A stretch of 28,528 nucleotides of DNA, taken from contig CAJUPS010000040.1 of NCBI GenBank assembly GCA_910588045.1, positions 1-28,528 on the forward strand, written 5' to 3'. The translations under genes and the position numbers were made by a program. The notes under the pieces are model-generated. The model was not told the DNA's origin. It did not search any database and saw nothing but the letters and a program-made list of their open reading frames with translations. This stretch comes from an uncultured Oscillospiraceae bacterium (lineage in GTDB: Bacteria > Bacillota > Clostridia > Oscillospirales > Oscillospiraceae). Shown in pieces: positions 1 to 7,088 of the stretch (position 1 is its first letter; each line of letters opens with the position of its first letter).

Positions 1-29
1 CGAATAATGCAAAGAAAGGAAACTATTCT

Positions 30-1700
30 ATGAAAAAGCGTATTTTTTCTCGGGTTTTAGCCCTCGTGATGGCACTGACGTTGCTGTCTACTACCGCGTT
101 CGCAGATGTGAGCTTTACGGAGTTCCAAACGGCTATCGACAAAGGAGAATCCATATATCAAGATACTTACACCCCCGATAGTGGCGCAACAGGTGCTGAA
201 ATGTATAAAGTGGAGGTAAACACCAATGCGGACGGTCAGCGGGATGTCAAGCTTTGGGACGATGTTGTATATGCTGGGCGTGAAAACAAGGACTACAGCA
301 CGAATATTCAAATTTGCAATGATGGTAGGCGGGCTGACAATGTTGTCATCGATCTAAATGGCCATAAGATTGACGGCGGGAACAATGATTCCGAAACCCC
401 TTCCAGCGAGACGAACGTAATCAGTGTATGGGGAAATAGCACCCTGACGGTCAAAGATACCAGTGATGAACAGTCTGGAACGATCACCGGAGGCAGCCGC
501 ACAAACGCTGGTTCTGGCGTATATGTCCTTGGCACGGGTGCCACGTTCAATTTTGAAAGCGGAAACATCTCCCAAAATGTTGGTGGCCCGGCTGTTGCTG
601 TATACAGCGGCGCGGAATTTAATATGAGCGGCGGTAATATCACAGACAATCGTTGCGCAGTGGATAATAGAGCCGGTGGTGTAAGCATCCACGGCGGTGC
701 GTCTTCCGCAACGATCACCGGCGGAAACATTTCCCGCAATGAAGGCGGCATGGGCGGCGGTATCTCTATTTATAGCAATATGGCGGCCTCCAACACAATT
801 TCTGGCGTCACGATGGAGGGCAACGAGTCTCGTAGTGACGGCGGTGCTATTTATATCTGGGGCGGCAATGTTGCAATGGACAATCTGACGATAAAAAACA
901 ATAAGGCCGAGAACAACGGCGGTGCTATTTGGATTAGCGAGGAAGACACCACTCCGTGGTCACACGTGTCCAATATCACGTATGAGCGCAATAACACCCT
1001 CTCCGGAAACACTGCTTCTGGAGAAGAGAGCAATGTCATTTATGTCCATGGTCCAGAGGATGACTATACCATTTCTGTCGATGAAACCGGATTGGTTCGT
1101 ATCACCGATTCCGAAGGAAGACCGGTCAACGCTGTCCTTGATGGGAATGGGGACTATATCCGCAGCGGGATGTTGGCGGCCGATGCATCTCTGGAGTTTC
1201 ACGGTGAGTTCTCCCTGCCCCCTGTCCAGCCCGATAATGATGACAATAATCCTGGCGATGACACTACCATCCCCAACACACCCCAGGATGATGTATCTGC
1301 CGACGATGCAGCTACCACCACCATCGAAGACGAGGAGACACCTCTGGCTGGCCTGATCTCCACGGCCGAGCTGCTGGAGGCCCTGCGCCAGTACGAGGGT
1401 ATTGAAGATGTCGAACTCCCCGAGGACTTCCAGTGGGCTGACCACGACTATGCCCAGGCCATCTTTTGGGGCCTTGCCGAAGCTTTGGTCATCGACACCG
1501 AGGACGCCCCCCTTGACCCAGACGAAATCGTGACCGTGGCCCTGCTCCGCGAGGTTCTGGAGAATTTCGTGGAGTACAAAGGCGCAGACCTGACCGTTGC
1601 GGTTGACGGCGAGGACGACATGCTCGTCATGGACCTTGGCGAGCGCCTGACCGTTTTCTACGGCGAACTGGAAGCCGCCCTTGCAGCCCAGGCCGCGTAA
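30..1700 (+). CDS. Secreted right-handed beta-helix protein with SLH-like C-terminus
   Basis: This is probably an exported surface or extracellular protein; its specific role is unknown. The 556-aa product begins with a classical signal peptide (KKR at the N-terminus, hydrophobic core, predicted cleavage after AFA at residue 25). Residues about 130-320 carry repeated short units of the type GG-x-I-x-x-N and NNGGAI, rich in Gly, Asn and Ser, as in pectate-lyase-like or Pmp-like parallel beta-helices. An acidic Asp/Pro/Thr linker (about 395-440) follows. Residues about 440-520 then resemble one degenerate S-layer homology unit (STAELLEALRQYEG, WADHDYAQAIFWGLAEAL, VTVALLREVLENF), although the usual TRAE motif is absent. 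The start is the first ATG, with an AAAGAAAGGA-type ribosome binding site upstream. Base composition shifts near 1200 from AT-richer to GC-rich. No catalytic residues are recognisable, so an adhesin, a scaffold or a degraded polysaccharide lyase are all possible. Confidence 0.75.
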   Translation: MKKRIFSRVLALVMALTLLSTTAFADVSFTEFQTAIDKGESIYQDTYTPDSGATGAEMYKVEVNTNADGQRDVKLWDDVVYAGRENKDYSTNIQICNDGRRADNVVIDLNGHKIDGGNNDSETPSSETNVISVWGNSTLTVKDTSDEQSGTITGGSRTNAGSGVYVLGTGATFNFESGNISQNVGGPAVAVYSGAEFNMSGGNITDNRCAVDNRAGGVSIHGGASSATITGGNISRNEGGMGGGISIYSNMAASNTISGVTMEGNESRSDGGAIYIWGGNVAMDNLTIKNNKAENNGGAIWISEEDTTPWSHVSNITYERNNTLSGNTASGEESNVIYVHGPEDDYTISVDETGLVRITDSEGRPVNAVLDGNGDYIRSGMLAADASLEFHGEFSLPPVQPDNDDNNPGDDTTIPNTPQDDVSADDAATTTIEDEETPLAGLISTAELLEALRQYEGIEDVELPEDFQWADHDYAQAIFWGLAEALVIDTEDAPLDPDEIVTVALLREVLENFVEYKGADLTVAVDGEDDMLVMDLGERLTVFYGELEAALAAQAA

Positions 1701-1721
1701 CACAACCCGAGAAAAGCCCAA

Positions 1722-1756
1722 AGCCCCCCGCCGCCCTGCATGGGCAGCGGGGGGCT
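1722..1756. terminator. Bidirectional terminator between convergent genes
   Basis: A 10-bp perfect GC-rich stem (1722-1731 pairing with 1747-1756) is extended inside by GCCC/GGGC. It sits between the stop of the beta-helix gene (1700) and the stop of uraA (1779), which converge here. The T-tracts are short, so termination relies mainly on the stem. Confidence 0.7.
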
Positions 1757-1778
1757 CATTCCATAGCAGGCGCTCCCC

Positions 1779-3137
1779 TTATTGATGGATTCCCCGGTGC
1801 TGGTCGCCGGAGGGATTGGCGCCGAACTCATAGTCGTTGCCAGGCAGGACCGCGTTGAGGATAATCCCCGCAATAGCCGCGATGGCCAGGGCCGTCAGGG
1901 TAACGGTCGTTCCGGCGATGGTAAAGGACAGCCCGCCGGAGAAGCCCAGGCCGCAGACCAGAATGACGGCGGCAATGATGAGATTCCGGGAGTTGGTGAA
2001 ATCCACCTGATTCTCGACGATGTTGCGCACGCCGATGGCGGAGATCATGCCGTAGAGCATGAAGCTGATGCCGCCTACAATGGCGGTGGGCATGGAGCCG
2101 ATGACCCCGGCCATCTTGGGGATGAAGCCCAGGATCACGGCGTAAATGGCCGCCAGACGGATCACCCTGGGGTCAAAGACCCGGGAGAGGACCAGCACGC
2201 CGGTATTCTCCCCATAGGTGGTATTGGCGGGGCCGCCGAACAGACCGGACAGGGACGTAGCCAGTCCGTCGCCGATCAGGGTCCGGTGGAGGCCCGGGTT
2301 CTCGATGAAGTTCTCCCCCACGGTGGCGGAGATGGCGGACATGTCGCCGATGTGCTCCATCATGGCCGCAATGGCGATAGGAGCCATGACCAAGATGGCC
2401 GAGACGTCAAACTTCGCAATCTGGAAGGGGGGCAGTCCCAGCCAACCGGCGTTGGCGATGGCCGCATAGTTGAGGATAGCGGAGCCGTCGGCATTGACTA
2501 TCCCGCAGGCGTTCATAATGACGGCGGCAATATAGGAGATCACCACGCCCAGCAGGATGGGGATGATCTTCCACATGCCCTTCCCCCAGATATTGAAGAT
2601 AATAATGACCGCCAGGGCGATCAGCGCCAGAGGCCAGCACTGTGCGGCGTTGGACACCGCCGAGGGGGCCAGGTTCAGGCCGATACAGATGATGATGGGC
2701 CCCGTAACCACCGGGGGCAGAAACCGCATCACCTTATGTACGCCCACCACCTTCACCAGCAGGGCCAGCACCAGATACAGCAGGCCCGCCACTACGATGC
2801 CGCCGCAGGCATAGGCCAGCTTGTCCTCCGGAGACATTCCGGCGTAGATGCCCTGGTCCATCTTGCTCATGGTCTCAAAACCGCCCAGGAAGGCGAAGGA
2901 GGACCCCAGGAAGGCGGGCACCTTCAGCTTGGCGCACAGGTGGAAGAACAGCGTGCCCACCCCGGCGAAAAACAAGGTGGTCTGGATGTTCAGGGGCAGT
3001 CCATAGGCACTGCTGACGATGATGGGCACCAGGATCGTGGCCCCGAACATGGCAAACATGTGCTGAACGCCCAGCAGCAGCATCTTGGGCACGCCCAGCG
3101 TCCGCGCGTCGCGGATGGCTTCGATGTTTTCTTTCAT
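1779..3137 (-). CDS. uraA: Uracil permease (NCS2 family)
   Basis: This is a membrane symporter that imports uracil for pyrimidine salvage. The 452-aa protein has the hydrophobic segment pattern of the 14-helix NCS2/UraA fold. It contains family-typical blocks: GVQHMFAMFGATILVPII near the N-terminus, FLGSSFAFLGG, the substrate-site region MMEHIGDMSAIS, and GGPANTTYGENTGVL. These fit uracil permeases better than xanthine permeases. The reading frame opens 19 codons further upstream, but the ATG at 3137 is chosen because AGGGAGAAAA lies directly before it and family homology begins there. It is monocistronic, with its own promoter (3331-3359) and a leader containing a terminator-like hairpin (3193-3223), which suggests attenuation control. 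The last ~20 residues (after NDYEFG) are polar. Confidence 0.92.
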   Translation of the reverse strand: MKENIEAIRDARTLGVPKMLLLGVQHMFAMFGATILVPIIVSSAYGLPLNIQTTLFFAGVGTLFFHLCAKLKVPAFLGSSFAFLGGFETMSKMDQGIYAGMSPEDKLAYACGGIVVAGLLYLVLALLVKVVGVHKVMRFLPPVVTGPIIICIGLNLAPSAVSNAAQCWPLALIALAVIIIFNIWGKGMWKIIPILLGVVISYIAAVIMNACGIVNADGSAILNYAAIANAGWLGLPPFQIAKFDVSAILVMAPIAIAAMMEHIGDMSAISATVGENFIENPGLHRTLIGDGLATSLSGLFGGPANTTYGENTGVLVLSRVFDPRVIRLAAIYAVILGFIPKMAGVIGSMPTAIVGGISFMLYGMISAIGVRNIVENQVDFTNSRNLIIAAVILVCGLGFSGGLSFTIAGTTVTLTALAIAAIAGIILNAVLPGNDYEFGANPSGDQHRGIHQ

Positions 3138-3192
3138 TGATTTTCTCCCTTCTCTTTCGGCGGTCCCAAGGGGGCCGCCCCCGTTTCTGCAC

Positions 3193-3223
3193 AAAAAAAG
3201 AGACGATCAAGCACTTGACCGTC
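3193..3223 (-). promoter_or_regulatory. Terminator-like hairpin in the uraA leader (candidate attenuator)
   Basis: On the minus strand a 10-bp stem (GACGGTCAAG pairing with CTTGATCGTC, one G-U pair) is followed by TCTCTTTTTTT. It lies after the uraA promoter and about 55 nt before the uraA start codon, so it would stop transcription before the gene unless disrupted. Upstream leader RNA (about 3224-3325) contains further small hairpins, for example ATACC/GGGTAT. I do not find a convincing PyrR-binding consensus or a known purine riboswitch core, so the effector is not assigned. Confidence 0.6.
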
Positions 3224-3330
3224 CACCGCAAAAGAGAGAATAAAGAAACGATACCCCAGCGAGGTATTGGGCCTATTGGAAAAGCCAGTCCTTGTCATCC
3301 CTCTTCCGCTCCTCTCCTTGTATCAAGTGT

Positions 3331-3359
3331 ATCATACCAGATGGAGGCCCCCTGCGCAA
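3331..3359 (-). promoter_or_regulatory. Sigma-A-type promoter of uraA
   Basis: TTGCGC (3354-3359) and TATGAT (3331-3336) on the minus strand are separated by exactly 17 bp. The predicted start near 3325 gives a ~190-nt leader before uraA. Confidence 0.7.
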
Positions 3360-3448
3360 TAGAAAAATCCGGCCCCGCCCGCTTTTCTCCCAATTTGACA
3401 AAATCCCGCCTCCCGTCAGGCGGATTTGCGTGTAAATTTTCTCCGCAG

Positions 3449-3487
3449 AAAAAAGGGAGCCCGCCCGCCGGAAAACCGGCGGACGGG
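3449..3487 (-). terminator. Terminator after the 3D-domain gene
   Basis: A 12-bp stem with one mismatch (3476-3487 with 3460-3471, loop of four) is followed on the minus strand by CTCCC and six T residues. It lies 28 bp beyond the stop codon at 3515. Confidence 0.85.
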
Positions 3488-3514
3488 TCGATCATGTCGC
3501 AGCTTGCTGTTCTG

Positions 3515-4534
3515 TCAATCCAGAATATACACGGAGCACTCCCGCACGCCAAACTGAATGCACTGACTGTTGGTGTCCATGTAGAGGTCGATGGTGTTGC
3601 CCCGCACGCCGGTGTCCTCCGCAATGGCGAAGCCGTAATTGTACATTCCGTCGTTGGAAACCACATAGACCTTGGTTCCCAGGGGCAGAACATTGCGGTC
3701 CACGGCCACCACGCCCACATGGACGGCGGTGCCGGAGGCGGTGCGGGTGCCCACGCTGCCGCCGGTGGTATAGGCGGTGCCCCGCATGGTGCGCATGGAG
3801 CTGAAGGTAACGGTCTGGCCATTCTCCAGGGTAATGACGCCGGTGCCGTCCTCGTTGGTGGTGATGTTGGACACGCTGTCATCGTTGTTGGCGAAGTTGG
3901 CAATTGTTCCCCGCTCGATAATGGTGCTCTGGGGCTCCACGTCGATCACATCAATGAGCTGGCGGGCCGTCCGGCGGCCATCCTCATAGATAATTTCGTA
4001 TACCTCCGTATACTCCCCGTCGTATCCCTCCTGGACGACCGTCTCCTGCCAGTCGGGCTTGGAGTCATCGTAACGGTAGACCGTCTCGTGCTCCGTTATG
4101 TTGGAGATGTGCTCGTAGAAGACGAACTGTCCTCCGATCTCCACATGGATGCCCCCCTCGGGGAAGGAGACGGCCGCCATCTCCAGCGGACTGGCCTCCA
4201 CCTCCATGCGCGCAAGGAGGTCATCCAGGGTCTCCCCTTGGGAGACGGTGGTATACTGCTGCTCCTGGTGCACCACGGTTACCACCAGGCCCGGGGTCAG
4301 GGTCAGCTCACTGCCACTGGTGCGGGAGACCAGTCCGGAAGCTCCATCGGTGAGGAATACGCTGCCCTCCAGGTCGTCCACGTGGACGGGACCGTCATTG
4401 GACAGCAGGTACATGGCCTCGCCGGGCCCGGTGAGGGCAGACAAAGACAATACGGCAAATAAGAGGGCCGGTACAGCTGCGACAGCGATCAGCCGCTTCA
4501 GGGGCAGTGCGGCTTTCTTGCTTCTTTCAAACAT
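3515..4534 (-). CDS. G5 and 3D domain cell-wall protein (YabE/YocH-like)
   Basis: This is probably an exported peptidoglycan-binding or peptidoglycan-cleaving protein involved in wall remodelling. The 339-aa product has a basic N-terminus and a hydrophobic signal/anchor segment (about 13-35). It continues with a DUF348-like region (about 80-135) and a G5 domain (about 140-210, including the VIDVEPQSTIIERGTI end). The C-terminal 3D domain (about 248-338) shows the conserved aspartates D279 (AVDRNVLPLGT), D307 (AEDTG) and D316/D320 (IDLYMDT). 3D domains share the double-psi barrel fold of MltA-type lytic enzymes. The frame is open 29 codons further upstream, but the ATG at 4534 has GGAGGAAC at good spacing and begins the signal segment. 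It has its own strong promoter (4681-4709) and terminator. The TGTAAC repeats upstream suggest wall-stress regulation by inference only. Confidence 0.88.
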   Translation of the reverse strand: MFERSKKAALPLKRLIAVAAVPALLFAVLSLSALTGPGEAMYLLSNDGPVHVDDLEGSVFLTDGASGLVSRTSGSELTLTPGLVVTVVHQEQQYTTVSQGETLDDLLARMEVEASPLEMAAVSFPEGGIHVEIGGQFVFYEHISNITEHETVYRYDDSKPDWQETVVQEGYDGEYTEVYEIIYEDGRRTARQLIDVIDVEPQSTIIERGTIANFANNDDSVSNITTNEDGTGVITLENGQTVTFSSMRTMRGTAYTTGGSVGTRTASGTAVHVGVVAVDRNVLPLGTKVYVVSNDGMYNYGFAIAEDTGVRGNTIDLYMDTNSQCIQFGVRECSVYILD

Positions 4535-4647
4535 GATACTTGTTCCTCCATTGATTCTTAAAAAAGGAATATCAGGCGCTGGGGTATGGCCTGTACTGGA
4601 TAGGATAGCCAAAATTTCCAATCTCTAAACAGGCAGGATACCGATTT

Positions 4648-4661
4648 GTAACCTTTGTTAC
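4648..4661. promoter_or_regulatory. Small palindrome GTAAC-N4-GTTAC in the leader of the 3D-domain gene
   Basis: This perfect inverted repeat with 5-bp arms lies just downstream of the predicted transcription start (about 4674). It uses the same GTAAC/GTTAC word that is repeated four times upstream of the promoter, which suggests a shared binding protein. Confidence 0.4.
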
Positions 4662-4680
4662 TTTTTCAAAAACCGTGTGT

Positions 4681-4709
4681 AGTGTACCAGAAAGGCCGCA
4701 GTTTGTCAA
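4681..4709 (-). promoter_or_regulatory. Sigma-A-type promoter of the 3D-domain gene
   Basis: Perfect TTGACA (4704-4709) and TACACT (4681-4686) on the minus strand with a 17-bp spacer. It gives a 5' leader of about 140 nt before the ATG at 4534. Confidence 0.85.
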
Positions 4710-4800
4710 GAGTTTTCCCACATTTCCAGCACTACGGTTGACATAAAGGAACAAGAACTGCGTTATGACGAGGAAAAAACTGGCGGTCTGACAGAAAATT

Positions 4801-4849
4801 AGTTACAAAATCAGTTACAAAAGTTACAGACCCCGTCTGAGAAGTTACA
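4801..4849 (-). repeat. Cluster of four TGTAAC(T) direct repeats upstream of the 3D-domain promoter
   Basis: AGTTACA occurs on the plus strand at 4801-4807, 4813-4819, 4822-4828 and 4843-4849, so it reads TGTAACT towards the gene at 4534. Start-to-start spacings are 12, 9 and 21 bp. The hexamer matches the half site of WalR-type response regulators (TGTWAH), but the usual 11-bp repeat period is not kept. Confidence 0.55.
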
Positions 4850-4890
4850 AAAAATCATTCCCGCCCCGGCGCTCTGCCGGGGCGGGAATG
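4849..4890 (-). terminator. Intrinsic terminator after gerQ
   Basis: A perfect 15-bp stem (4876-4890 with 4856-4870, 5-nt loop) is followed on the minus strand by ATTTTTTG. It starts 6 bp after the gerQ stop codon and closes the cwlJ-gerQ transcription unit. Confidence 0.93.
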
Positions 4891-4896
4891 AACCGC

Positions 4897-5454
4897 TTAC
4901 AGATTCGGATGCCCTTGCCAGCTCTGGGAAGCCGAGCAGTAGGGGATCCCCTTGATATTGTGAAACTGAACAAACTTCAGCGAGTAGAGATCCCCGGAGA
5001 CATAGCGCTCATAGTCGGGCTGGTAGAGGACGACATAGTCGCTCCCCACGGTGTGGAGGATCCCCTTCCAGGTAACGGGCCGGTCGGGCCCAATGAGGAA
5101 GGTGGCCTCCACGAAGTACCCCAGGTTCCGGTTAAGCAAGCTGCGCAGGGACGCCTGATAGGCCTCCTCCTGGTTGGCGGGCATGTGGGTATTCGCCATA
5201 TTCACGGGATTCTTCATCCGCTGGCTCTGGGCGGCGGCGCTGGAGATCCCGCCGGGCGCTTCACTGCCGTTCATCCCGGAGATGGGAACCTGGGAGACCG
5301 CCGCCTGCTGGGCCTGCATGGACTGCTGCTGCATGGAGACGGCGGCCCCATTCCGTCCGGGGTCCCCGTAGACCCAGCTGTCCGAGGGCATATAGTAGCC
5401 GGTCTCATCCGGCGCCGCCGGTATGGGCTGATTGGTCGGTTGATGTTCCATCAT
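4897..5454 (-). CDS. gerQ: GerQ-like spore coat protein
   Basis: In Bacillus, GerQ is an inner-coat protein needed for the presence of the cortex hydrolase CwlJ in the spore. This 185-aa protein has a low-complexity N-terminus rich in Gln, Met, Ala, Pro and Ser (1-90) and no signal peptide. Its C-terminal half (about 95-170) follows the GerQ pattern: a short helix ending in LNRNLG, strands with a TWKGIL turn, a GSDYVVL element and a LKFVQF strand. Assignment rests on this pattern and on direct linkage: it starts 21 bp after the cwlJ stop. The first lysine is residue 81, whereas Bacillus GerQ is crosslinked by transglutaminase through N-terminal lysines, so that crosslink may be absent here. 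The ATG at 5454 has AAGGAG six bases upstream. Confidence 0.75.
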   Translation of the reverse strand: MMEHQPTNQPIPAAPDETGYYMPSDSWVYGDPGRNGAAVSMQQQSMQAQQAAVSQVPISGMNGSEAPGGISSAAAQSQRMKNPVNMANTHMPANQEEAYQASLRSLLNRNLGYFVEATFLIGPDRPVTWKGILHTVGSDYVVLYQPDYERYVSGDLYSLKFVQFHNIKGIPYCSASQSWQGHPNL

Positions 5455-5475
5455 GTACCACTCCTTGTGCTATAA

Positions 5476-5916
5476 TTATGTGTTGTAGTAGGCCGCAGTT
5501 GGATTATAAAAGCAGTGATCCCCGATGCGGGTCTGCCAGTAGCCTACGGTCGTGGGAAAGTTGTTGCGACACTTTGGACTGAATGGGTTATAAAACCAGA
5601 GGGACTCCGCCACATCCGGCAAGCGGTTTCCGGCGATGGCCCAGTCGGCGATCTCATAGTGGATGGCCTCCGGACGCATATTATAGATATTCTGGGGATT
5701 ATACGCGCCGCCCTCCGTCTCGCTGGCGCAGACGAACTGGTAGGGTTGGAAGATGATCTTCCGGATGCTGCCCTGGCCCACCCGGGCGTACTCGCCGCCG
5801 GTGGCGTGGACGCGGTTCATCACCACGCCTGCCACAGCCTTCATCCCGTCGGTTCCCTCCCCTCCGGCCTCGCACTCAATCAGCCGTGCCAATAGTTCTC
5901 GGTCAGAGTAAGCCAT
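5476..5916 (-). CDS. cwlJ: Spore cortex cell-wall hydrolase CwlJ
   Basis: This Hydrolase_2 (SleB/CwlJ) family enzyme attacks cortex peptidoglycan during germination, and its presence shows that the organism sporulates. The 146-aa protein has the usual CwlJ length, with the catalytic domain only and no signal peptide or peptidoglycan-binding domain, unlike SleB. Family motifs are clear: the N-terminal LLARLIECEAGGEG with its conserved glutamates, VAGVVMNRV, and the C-terminal SLWFYNP and IGDHCFYNPT segments. The ATG at 5916 is preceded by AGGAGCG. It is the first gene of a two-gene unit with gerQ, matching the known functional dependence of CwlJ on GerQ. Expression is expected in the mother cell; a CATACACT element at 5943-5950 could be a sporulation-sigma -10. 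Confidence 0.92.
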   Translation of the reverse strand: MAYSDRELLARLIECEAGGEGTDGMKAVAGVVMNRVHATGGEYARVGQGSIRKIIFQPYQFVCASETEGGAYNPQNIYNMRPEAIHYEIADWAIAGNRLPDVAESLWFYNPFSPKCRNNFPTTVGYWQTRIGDHCFYNPTAAYYNT

Positions 5917-5942
5917 AGATTATCACGCTCCTGGTCATTCCC

Positions 5943-5950
5943 AGTGTATG
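5943..5950 (-). promoter_or_regulatory. Possible sporulation-sigma -10 element before cwlJ
   Basis: CATACACT on the minus strand resembles the sigma-E/sigma-G -10 consensus and sits about 27 bp before the cwlJ start. No matching -35 element is evident at the right spacing, so this is tentative. Confidence 0.3.
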
Positions 5951-5978
5951 CCCTGGAGAAGCAGAAGGTGCAAAAAGC

Positions 5979-6165
5979 GGGCGGTCACCCGCCCTCTTTC
6001 TAAAAGTTTCGTCCACCTTTTCAAAGGTGGCGGAGTCCAGGGGCAGAGCCCCTGGCCGCCCTCCGCAGAGGGCGGAATCCCCCACAAGCCGCGCTCAAAA
6101 AAATCCCATCCCCAGCACAATCCCAAACTGCGCGCGGCTTTAAGCGCATTCACCGCTGCGCGGTG
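5979..6165. repeat. Array of five short GC-rich palindromes
   Basis: The spacer between cwlJ and the TSUP gene holds a string of small hairpins: 5979-5994 (GGGCGG/CCGCCC), 6013-6030 (CCACCTTT/AAAGGTGG), 6037-6055 (CCAGGGGC/GCCCCTGG), 6056-6075 (CCGCCCTC/GAGGGCGG) and 6151-6165 (CACCGC/GCGGTG). None has a clear T-tract on the minus strand. It looks like the palindromic intergenic filler recurrent in this group rather than a gene. Confidence 0.65.
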
Positions 6166-6202
6166 AACAGCGCCGGGAGTTCCCGTCAAAAGACGCTTCG
6201 CC

Positions 6203-6967
6203 TTATAAAATATCAATCAACATCTTAATAAACAGCATCCCAAGTACAACGAAAATCATGCTCTTGATTCGTTTCCCGCCGCCCCGGATGGCGTAGCGCG
6301 CCCCGCACCAGTTGCCCAGCATACTGCACGCCGCCGCCGGGACCACCAGTGCCCACAGCACCTTCCCGCCGATGATAAAAGAAATCGCCGCCGCCACGTT
6401 GGAGGCCAGATTTCCCACCTTGGAGCACCCGGAGGCCGTCACCATATCCATCTGCAACAAAGCGGTAAAGGCCATAATCATAAACGTCCCCGTGCCCGGC
6501 CCCACCATGCCGTCATAGCACCCGATCACCAGCCCGATACCCAGGCTCACCCCCATCTCGTAGGGGCGTGGATACTGCTTCTCCCCCGTCTCCTGGCCGA
6601 AATCCTTCTTGACCGCCAGAAAAATCGCCACCAGGGGCAGCGCCACCAGCATAAGCCCCTTCAGCAAGCCCTCACTGAGCATCTTCGCAATCTCCGCGCC
6701 GATGTACCCCCCGAGCAGGGCCCCCAGGGCCGCGCACAGGGCCGCATGGAGCCGTATCTTCCCGCTGCGGAAGAATTTGACCGACGCCGTGGCAGACCCG
6801 CAGCCGTTGACCACCTTGTTGGTCCCCGCCGCAAAGTGGACCGGCACCCCGGCCATCATGTAGGCGGGCAGCGTAATCAGTCCCCCTCCCCCGGCCACAC
6901 TGTCCACAAAGCCCCCCAGGAAGACCAGCGGACAGACGATCAGAAGCATTTTTACCAGTTCCTGCAT
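6203..6967 (-). CDS. TSUP family (TauE/SafE) membrane transporter
   Basis: This is probably an exporter of sulfite, sulfonate or another small organic anion; the substrate cannot be read from sequence. The 254-aa protein is almost entirely hydrophobic with about eight predicted membrane segments. It shows the two-fold TSUP repeat with its glycine-rich signatures: GGFVDSVAGGGGLITLPA near the N-terminus and IGCYDGMVGPGTGTF in the second half, followed by KVGNLASN. The length is normal for the family. The ATG at 6967 follows AAGGAGAGG. It is divergent from rsmA and appears monocistronic, with an extended -10 promoter at 7001-7009. Confidence 0.88.
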   Translation of the reverse strand: MQELVKMLLIVCPLVFLGGFVDSVAGGGGLITLPAYMMAGVPVHFAAGTNKVVNGCGSATASVKFFRSGKIRLHAALCAALGALLGGYIGAEIAKMLSEGLLKGLMLVALPLVAIFLAVKKDFGQETGEKQYPRPYEMGVSLGIGLVIGCYDGMVGPGTGTFMIMAFTALLQMDMVTASGCSKVGNLASNVAAAISFIIGGKVLWALVVPAAACSMLGNWCGARYAIRGGGKRIKSMIFVVLGMLFIKMLIDIL

Positions 6968-7000
6968 GTCAGATCCTCTCCTTTTTTGTCTTTCCGTGGG

Positions 7001-7009
7001 ATTATATCA
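7001..7009 (-). promoter_or_regulatory. Extended -10 promoter of the TSUP gene
   Basis: TGATATAAT on the minus strand (TGN plus perfect TATAAT at 7001-7006), about 34 bp before the start codon. The -35 region is poor, which is usual for extended -10 promoters. Confidence 0.55.
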
Positions 7010-7046
7010 CAGGAATGAAAATTGTGCTACCCATTTTTTCAGAATA

Positions 7047-7055
7047 TGGTATACT
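7047..7055 (+). promoter_or_regulatory. Extended -10 promoter of rsmA
   Basis: TGGTATACT (TGN plus TATACT at 7050-7055) lies 34 bp before the rsmA ATG. No good -35 hexamer stands at 17 bp. Confidence 0.55.
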
Positions 7056-7088
7056 GATAAAAAAAGTTCCGTTGAAGGGAGACAAACC

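Noticed and set aside
960..1721. A 253-codon minus-strand frame opposite the beta-helix gene
   Set aside because: It runs through the intergenic terminator at its 5' side and has no motifs; the plus-strand gene has a signal peptide and repeats.
1782..3140. A 452-codon plus-strand frame opposite uraA
   Set aside because: Its composition (Asp, Gly, His, Gln) is typical of an antisense shadow, and uraA on the other strand matches its family over the whole length.
3138..3330. Purine (guanine/xanthine) riboswitch before uraA
   Set aside because: The conserved junction words of the purine aptamer (such as the TATA and TGATAATATGG-like loops) are not present.
4535..4674. c-di-AMP (ydaO) riboswitch before the 3D-domain gene
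   Set aside because: These often precede wall-remodelling genes, but this 140-nt leader is too short and lacks the conserved GGGG and GAGG-type aptamer blocks.
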